Source: Escarpia spicata (lineage: Eukaryota; Annelida; Polychaeta; Sabellida; Siboglinidae). From it: DNA of 64,000 nt. The notes beneath the pieces were generated by a model, which saw only the letters and a list, made by a program, of their open reading frames with translations, was not told the DNA's origin and did no database searches. The stretch is from the NCBI GenBank assembly GCA_963995525.1, contig OZ023205.1, forward strand, positions 41,280,879-41,344,878. Direction: 5' to 3'. Positions 57,830 through 64,000 of the stretch are shown here, piece after piece. The translations under genes and the position numbers were made by a program. Numbering within the stretch: position 1 is the first letter of the stretch; each line of letters begins with the position of its first letter.

Positions 57830-58375
57830 TAAGTAGCGTAGTGGGTGTCGCGCCATGGGGGCAATCCCATGTTAAGAGATAGGGATTCCCCCCCCCCAGA
57901 CCGCGACAAACCGTTCCCGGGTTAAAGATAGGGATTTTTAACAGGGGGAAGATAGGGGTTCCACCAAATCTTGTAAACGACTTCTCGCATACTGCTCCTG
58001 GGTTAAAGATAGGGATTTTTAACAAGGGAGGGATAGGGATTTCTCCAAAACTGGTAAACGAGAAAACTCGTTTACAAATTCCGCCGAAAACGGTTTTCGA
58101 GATACGGATTTTGCGCATTACCACTCCCGGGTTAAAGATAGGGATTTTTAACGTGGGAGAGATAGGGGTCCACCCGGAAATGGTTTTCGAGATTACGCAA
58201 TGCGCAGACCGAGGCAATCCCATGTTAAAGCATAGGCCGTTTTTATCGCGAAGGTATCCGACCACTTTTCGAATTTTTATCCCGGGTAAAGCATAGGCCG
58301 TTTTTATCGCAAAGGTATCCGACCACTTTTCGAATTTTAACCCCACGTTAAAGCATAGGTCATTTTATCGCAAAG
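57830..58375. repeat. Third copy of the outer palindrome-arm block
   Basis: Begins GGGTGTCGCGCCATGGGGGC and CCATGTTAAGAGATAGGGATT, matching 1425-1465. A three- to four-fold repeat GGGTTAAAGATAGGGATTTTT (57915, 58000, 58130) replaces part of the arm sequence, then the TATCGC(A/G)AAGGTATCCGA minisatellite follows. It directly follows the Polinton protease. Confidence 0.8.
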
Positions 58376-59163
58376 GTACGCGACCACTTTTTGAATAAAA
58401 TAACATATACCGAACACCATTTGAATAGGCTACTCACGAGATTGCTTGATCCGGATGCCGAGGCTTTGCCAAGGAACCGACCCGTTATTTGTTTGACGAC
58501 GACGTGTCCAATATGTGGTGTTATAGTAATGCGTTATGTATAACAAAAGGCTTATAAATTCAACGGAGACCGTTTTGTCTGAAGTAATGTATACGAAATG
58601 TAGATTACATTGATTACTATGTTATATCAGAGCCTATAACCTCGTTTTTCGAACAGAGCGACCATTTTGGAATTATCCCTTCGTATCTGTTCACTCACTC
58701 ACTTCGAGCGTCTTGGTTTGACCACTAGCGCCACCTAGCGGAATTTTTCGGAACGAAAATAGTATGATATGTAGCGCCACCTAGCGGATTTTTTTCCTAA
58801 CTGAATGTAGGGGTACAGCCCAAAATCGTGCGTCTTGGTTTGGCCATTAGTGCCACCTAGCGGATTTTTTTGCGAACTAAATTCACCTGGCGGATAGTTC
58901 ATGAACTACAAGTGTTACCACCTGACGGCTAAGTTGTGAACTAAATGTAGGAGTACTGCCCAAATTCGTGTCTATTGTACGCTTGCCAGCAATAGAACCC
59001 CGTGACGGATACATCATGAACCACAAACACCACTTTATGTGACGTCATGATACAGTGACATCGTTAAAACTCTCCAGTCTGTGCTTTTGAATTTTCTACT
59101 CTACAATCTGTGATCTTTCGGCACGGCCACGCGACCTTTATGTTCTGTTTAACATTTTGGAAG
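58376..59163. other. Arm-like DNA, no gene
   Basis: Matches 2040-2340 of the left arm up to about 58680. Beyond that, a local repeat of AGCGCCACCTAGCGGA / GTGCCACCTAGCGGA occurs three to four times (58728, 58770, 58850). No coding region. Confidence 0.6.
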
Positions 59164-59499
59164 ATGAACAACATGACTAGTGATAGTGATAACGGCCGAC
59201 AAGGGATTTTGCTACCGAAGGCGCAGCCTTCTCCGGCTATGGGACCACTCGACCTCTCGACCCAGACAATCAACCCGTACCATCAACCAACGACCAGTTC
59301 AACGACCAGTTCGACAACCAGTTCAACGACCAGTCCGATGACCAGTTTGACGATCAAAACAATTGTGTCTCTGTCATCAGCTCCGGCAACCAACCCAACC
59401 ATCAACCAGACGCCATCACATCCGACGAAGCATCAGAAGCTTCACGAGACTTCGGATGACACATCACACGAGAGTACGGTTCGACGTGTTATCGTGTGA
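59164..59499 (+). pseudogene. PLDLST ORF truncated by repeats (third copy)
   Basis: Here an ATG is present: MNNMTSDSDNGRQGILLPK leads into AMGPLDLSTQTINP and the Ser/Thr-rich region with several TTSS repeats. Just after HPTKHQK, where the palindrome copies continue into the zinc finger, the sequence switches to the GAGACTTCGGATGACAC repeats. So the finger is lost. This copy shows what the true N-terminus of the arm ORFs probably was, and that PLDLST is conserved across all copies. Confidence 0.6.
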
Positions 59500-60219
59500 G
59501 ATCCCACCGTATTCAGGAAAATTCGACGTGTTATCGCGTAAGATGCCGTCAAAAATATGGAATTCCAGAAAATTCGACGTGTTACCGCGTAAGATTCCGT
59601 AAAAAAGATGGAATTCCAGAAAATTCGACGTGTTACCGTGTAAGAATCCGTCAAAAAGAAGGAATTCCAGGCAATTCGACGTGTTACTGTGTAAGATTCC
59701 GTTAAAAAGATGGAATTCCAGAAAATTCTACGTGTTACCGTGTAAGATTCCGTTAAAAAGATGGAATTCCAGAAAATTCGACGTGTTACCTCGTAAGATT
59801 CCGTAAAAAAGATGGAATTCCAGAAAATTCGACGTGTTACCGTGTAAGAATCCGTCAAAAAGAAGGAATTCCAGGCAATTCGACGTGTTACTGTGTAAGA
59901 TTCCGTTAAAAAGATGGAATTCCAGAAAATTCTACGTGTTACCGTGTAAGATTCCGTTAAAAAGATGGAATTCCAGAAAATTCGACGTGTTACCTCGTAA
60001 GATTCCGTAAAAAAGATGGAATCCCAGAAAATTCGAAGTGTTACCGTGTAAGAATCCGTCAAAAAGATGGAATTCCAGGCAATTCGACGTGTTACCGTGT
60101 AAGATTCCGTTAAAAAGATGGAATTCCAGGCAATTCGACGTGTTACCGTGTAAGATTCCGTCAAAAAGATGGAATTCCAGGCAATTCGACGTGTTACCGT
60201 GTAAGATTCCGTCAAAAGC
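59478..60219. repeat. 51-bp tandem array, third copy
   Basis: About 14 units, same type as 4470-5235, with an additional subtype AAAATTCGACG (GAAAATTCGACGTGTTACC). A higher-order unit of five monomers (~255 bp) is repeated: the block 59570-59800 reappears almost unchanged at 59775-60010. Confidence 0.95.
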
Positions 60220-60450
60220 GTCAAGAAAATGAGTGTATTGCTGCAACCGTCGATGCTTCTCCCTCTTCGCCTATCGTTGCGACAAATATCGTCCCGCCAA
60301 TCGACTCTCTCTACTGCTGAACACACCCAAGCAGTGCAAGGAGAAACGTCGACAGTCTTTACGTAGTAGAGTTGAACTTACTTCAAATAGGTGCCGGTTT
60401 GTAAACTGGTTTGAACTGGTATTCGCTGTGCAAGTCTGATCTACTCTAGA
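60220..60450. other. Short non-repetitive segment
   Basis: Open frame 60233-60439 is not recognised. A CGTCAAGAAAATGAGTGTATTG start follows the array. No known domain. Confidence 0.35.
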
Positions 60451-61347
60451 CGAGACTATGACCGAGATGTGTCACGAGACTTCGGATGACCCAAGACAAG
60501 AGACGAGACTATGACCGAGATGTGCCGCGAGACTACGGATGACACGAGACAAGAGACGAGACTATGACCGAGATGTGTCACGAGACTTCGGATGACCCGA
60601 GACAAGAGACGAGACTATGACCGAGATGTGCCGCGAGACTACGGATGACACGAGACAAGAGACGAGACTATGACCGAGATGTGTCACGAGACTTCGGATG
60701 ACACGAGACAAGAGGCGAGACTACGACCGAGAGATGTCACGAGACTACGGATGACATGAGACAAGAGACGAGACTATGACCGAGATGTGTCACGAGACTT
60801 CGGATGACACGAGACAAGAGACGTTACTACGACCGAGATGTGTCACGAGACTTCGGATGACACACCACACGAGAGTACCGACGAGACAAGAGATGCCACA
60901 ATACTACGGATGACACGAGGCAAGAGACGAGACTATGACCGTGATGTGTCACGAGACTTCGGATGACACGAGACAAGAGACGAGACATGACCGTGATGTG
61001 TCACTAGACTTCGGATGACACATCACACGAGAGTACTGACGAGATAAGAGATGCCGCGAGTCTACGGATGACACATCACACATCACACGAGAGTACTGGC
61101 GATATAAGAGATACCGCGAGACTACGGATGACACATCACACATCACACGAGATGCCGCGAGACTACGGATAACAAGAGATGAGACATGACCGAGATGTGT
61201 CATGAGACTTCGGATGACACATCACACGAGAGTAATGACGAGATAAGAGATATCGCGAGACTACGGATGACACATCACACATCACACGAGATGTCGCGAG
61301 ACTACGGATGACACGAGACAAGAGACGAGACTATGACCGAGATATGT
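60451..61347. repeat. GAGACTATGACCGAGATGTG repeats
   Basis: Roughly twenty ~45-60-bp units (CGAGACTATGACCGAGATGT, GTCACGAGACTTCGGATGAC, ACGAGACAAGAGA). The longest array of this family in the window. Confidence 0.9.
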
Positions 61348-61562
61348 CAAATTCCAGGCAATTCGACGTGTTAAAGGGTAAGATTCCGTAAAAAAGATGG
61401 AATTCCAGAAAATTCGATGTGTTACCGGGTAAGAATCCGTCAAAAAGGTGGAATTCCAGGCAATTCGACGTGTTACCGTGTAAGATTCCGTTAAAAAGAT
61501 GGAATTCCAGGCAATTCGACGTGTTATCGCGTAAGATTCCGCCAAAAAGATGGAATTCTATC
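61348..61562. repeat. 51-bp array, four units
   Basis: Four units of the same 51-bp type, bounded by ATATGTCAAATTCCAGG as in the palindrome arms, followed directly by the sequence leading to the ORF at 61670. Confidence 0.9.
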
Positions 61563-61669
61563 AGAATAGACGGTTTATCGGTGTAAAACGAGTTGTACAA
61601 ACCAAACTTAGACCGACGTGTTCCAAGAGCCATTCCGTTCTTTACACTTGAACAGTAAACACGTACATT

Positions 61670-62620
61670 ATGAGCTTATGGACTCGTCTACCAGCTGCCA
61701 ACAACCCTACACCGGTATCACGAGCGGCCTTCCAGTGCCCCGATTGCAAGAGACATTTCACACGGAAAGATAGCTGGAAACAACACATTGCCCACAAGCG
61801 CTGTAAGCCATCGACAAACACGACAAGCACTACATTGTTCAATTCACTTGAAACGGCGCCTATTTCGACATATGTGTCTTTGATCCCAGCAACAAACTCG
61901 TCATTCTCGTCTCCATCTCAGGCGCCTACTATGACACATGTACCTACGGTTCCATCAACAAGCTCGACATTCCCGTCTCCATCTCAGGAGACCATGGAGT
62001 ATACAAAGAAGATGGCGCTGGTCGATCCACGTATTTTAGAAAACATTCAACCACAACGGCCTTCTCCGACTAATGCTATTGAAAGGGTCTTGCAACGACT
62101 CGACAATGAAATGCTAGACATATTAGAACGAAGCGATATATACGAGAGGGAAAAGGTTGTGTTGTATAACCAGGTATTGAGTCGGTACAATGATCTTTCC
62201 AACAAACGTATCCAAGAACCCGTGCGTGTGGTCATCGAAAAAATCCCCAGTGAAGAGAAAAACAAAGTACAACCTGCTAACGAAAACGAAGTCGTCGAAA
62301 AGGAGAGTATCGAAAACGAAATCATCGACAGCGTGCCGAAAACTATGAAGCAGAAAGCACGAAGACTACTCGATAAAATGAAAGGGGCCGTAAGTCGGAA
62401 CGGTCGTGGCGAGATGATGTACAGAAACAAGGCGGTACCCGGAAGTAACATCGTGGACCTTGTGAATGACGTGTTGAGAAAACGGAAGTCGTTTGAACCG
62501 GTGGGATGGGAAACCTTTGATCGCGGTCTCAAGGATGTCAACACGCCAATGGATTTAGTCAGGAACTCAGATCGTTGGATTTACATGCAGACAGCATCAG
62601 TGGACGATGACATATCATAG
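61670..62620 (+). CDS. C2HC zinc finger fused to a conserved Polinton protein, intact
   Basis: 316 codons without interruption. N-terminus MSLWTRLPAANNP, then a finger C-x2-C-x12-H-x5-C (CPDC...KRC, about residues 24-46), a Ser/Thr/Pro linker with two near-repeats (STFPSPSQ / SSFSSPSQ), and from residue 109 MEYTKKMALVDPRIL, the usual start of a separate conserved Polinton protein. It continues with RVLQRLDNEMLDILER, EREKVVLYNQVLSRY, an acidic linker, KARRLLDKMKGAVSRNG, and VNDVLRKRKSFEPVGWETF near the C-terminus. The relic at 53688 is a truncated relative. Finger spacing resembles that of the arm ORFs and of the polymerase N-terminus. It is the only long uninterrupted Polinton-related frame here, so it is recent or under selection. 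Function unknown; virion or DNA-binding role is inferred. Confidence 0.75.
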   Translation: MSLWTRLPAANNPTPVSRAAFQCPDCKRHFTRKDSWKQHIAHKRCKPSTNTTSTTLFNSLETAPISTYVSLIPATNSSFSSPSQAPTMTHVPTVPSTSSTFPSPSQETMEYTKKMALVDPRILENIQPQRPSPTNAIERVLQRLDNEMLDILERSDIYEREKVVLYNQVLSRYNDLSNKRIQEPVRVVIEKIPSEEKNKVQPANENEVVEKESIENEIIDSVPKTMKQKARRLLDKMKGAVSRNGRGEMMYRNKAVPGSNIVDLVNDVLRKRKSFEPVGWETFDRGLKDVNTPMDLVRNSDRWIYMQTASVDDDIS

Positions 62621-62797
62621 GAAACCAGCATTCCGTTTGACAGTGGTCGTCGTCGGAATCGTAGACGACCTTCATCGTCGCGGCGCGCGCCTCATTCGGC
62701 GACACCTTTGCAAATCACACGTTGGAACCCTTATTAGCATTATCGATTTGAAATCTTCAGGAACAGTGTTCAAGAGAGATCATATGGGAAATATTCA

Positions 62798-62803
62798 AAT
62801 AAA
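62798..62803 (+). terminator. Polyadenylation signal
   Basis: AATAAA in TCAAATAAAAATTG, about 180 nt after the stop of the ORF at 61670-62620. Confidence 0.45.
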
Positions 62804-62865
62804 AATTGTGTTTATGCTATGGATGAATGTGTTTGTTTTTTCGTTTTCATAGTCATCAAGACACC

Positions 62866-64000
62866 AATGTAATTAGTCAGAGTATCGCCATCTACCGTCC
62901 ATGATAGGTCTCTATGCGTTGACACACATCCGGGAATACCCGAAGCATAGAGGCCGCCACGACAGTCAAGTAACATCCGGTGCGACATCACTTCCGACGT
63001 ACCATCCCTAGTAGAGGTTGCCATAGCAAGCGAATTTGAAAAATGCTATGAGCGAAAACGACTATGTCAATAACATGTAAGGACAACCACCTGACAGGAC
63101 TTCATTCAAAGAGCTGACCATCAGGGTTCCCAATACCACTCAACGGATACCAATGTAATTAGTCAGAGTATTGCCATCTACCGACCATGACAGATCTCTA
63201 TTCGTCGACACAATTCCGGAAACGGTGAAACCGTAGAGACCGCCATGACAGGTCGTCATGACATTCAAGACTATATACAATAGTTTTCGGCGTCATCTCA
63301 TTTGCATAATCAATCAGACCGAACGTGCATCACGTGACTTCCCTTAACACAAAAACTGTGCACGTCCATGAGAGAGGCGACATTCGACGCCACTCAACGG
63401 ACACCAATGTAATTAGCCAGAGTATCGCCATCTACTGACCATGATAGATCTCTATTCGTGGACACACTTCCGGGAATACCCGAAGCACAGAGGCCGCCAT
63501 GACAGTCAAGTAACTTCCGGTGTGACATCACTTCCGACGTAGCGTCCCTAGTATAGGCTGCCATAGCAAACGAATTTGAAAACTGCTATGACCGAAACAC
63601 TAAACTACATACACTAGTTTCCGGCGTCATCTCATTTGCATAATCAAATAGACCGAACGTACATCACGTGACTTCCCTTAACACAAAAACTGTGCACGTC
63701 CGTGAGAGGCAACATTCGACGCCACTCAACGTACACCAATGTAATAAATCAGACTATCGTCATCTACTGACCATGATAGATCTCTATTCGTGGACACACT
63801 TCCGGGAATACCCGAAGCACAGAGGCCGCCATGACACTCAAGTGACTTCCGGTATGACATCACATTCGGTGTAGCGTCACCTAGTGGATAATTGAAGTAC
63901 TACCCTACACGATAGCGCCATCTAGCGGGTAAAAATTTATAATTATACCCTAGTGTATAATCGGAGTACTATGTCACATGATGACCAACGATAGCGGAAG
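62866..64000. repeat. Four units of a 250-330-bp tandem repeat
   Basis: Units begin with ACCAATGTAATTAG near 62870, 63149, 63402 and 63735. Each contains ATCGCCATCTAC(C/T)G, ATAGATCTCTAT, GAGGCCGCCA(T/C)GACAGTCAAG, CTTCCG(G/A) blocks, and, in two units, GTCATCTCATTTGCATAATC (octamer, 63300 and 63634) with ACGTGACTTCCCTTAACAC. The palindrome spacer 5641-6736 is made of the same unit in inverse orientation. No coding region. Unit spacing is uneven and the array continues beyond the window. Confidence 0.85.

Overview
The window is eukaryotic, AT-rich DNA from a metazoan. It has GT-AG introns with good polypyrimidine acceptors, AATAAA signals, long CA and TA microsatellites, Ty3/gypsy, CR1/L2-like and ISL2EU-like elements, and many fragments of Polinton/Maverick (adintovirus-like) elements. 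The repeat mix fits a marine invertebrate (lancelet, hemichordate or mollusc type), but the sequence alone does not name the species. Most of the window is mobile DNA in various states of decay. Few genes look intact: a small spliced secreted cysteine-rich peptide (minus strand, 23.1-24.1 kb), a C2HC zinc-finger ORF carried in two inverted copies, a zinc-finger/Polinton fusion ORF at 61.7-62.6 kb, and a 52-residue Polinton membrane protein at 52.7 kb.

Left third (1.4-11.55 kb): a giant imperfect palindrome with arms of about 4 kb around a 1.1 kb spacer and a 25/26-bp minisatellite. Each arm holds, from outside in, a block with octamer motifs and a ~90-bp minisatellite, a short ORF with PLDLST motifs and a C2HC zinc finger, degenerate GAGACTACGG-type repeats, a 51-bp array, and the 25/26-bp array. 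The right arm abuts a decayed Polinton protein-primed DNA polymerase B gene (11.56-13.9 kb, minus) that stops before the polymerase motifs. A Ty3/gypsy element of 4.8 kb with 164-165 bp LTRs and an ATACG target duplication follows (14.4-19.25 kb), then a CR1/L2-like ORF1 relic and a rearranged capsid/protease fragment of a second Polinton (21.2-21.9 kb).

Middle (22-52 kb): mostly gene-poor repeats. Identified items are the cysteine-rich peptide gene, an SGNH-hydrolase-like ORF (31.5 kb), a C1-B-C2 segmental duplication (34.5-39.2 kb) carrying a repeat-encoded zinc-ribbon-like ORF, an ISL2EU-type transposase relic (39.3-42.74 kb) split by a clean 2,246-bp DNA transposon whose removal restores the transposase C-terminus, and a degenerate multi-exon PIF1-like helicase (45.85-49.4 kb) with possible further exons to 50.7 kb. 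A TATA box and first coding exon (51.4-51.55 kb) belong to a gene whose remainder was not found.

Right (52.7-64 kb): the structural half of a Polinton in order: small membrane protein, packaging ATPase, two conserved small Polinton proteins fused in frame, retroviral-type integrase, second small membrane protein, penton-like minor capsid, a basic glycine-rich virion-type protein, double-jelly-roll major capsid, and an internally deleted adenain-like protease. Nearly all are broken by stops, but frames are otherwise well kept. It is followed by a third copy of the palindrome-arm sequence in which the zinc-finger ORF is truncated by the tandem repeats, then by the intact zinc-finger fusion ORF and by four copies of a ~250-330-bp repeat that also forms the palindrome's spacer (inverted). 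The palindrome and the right end are therefore built from the same kit of Polinton-associated terminal sequence.
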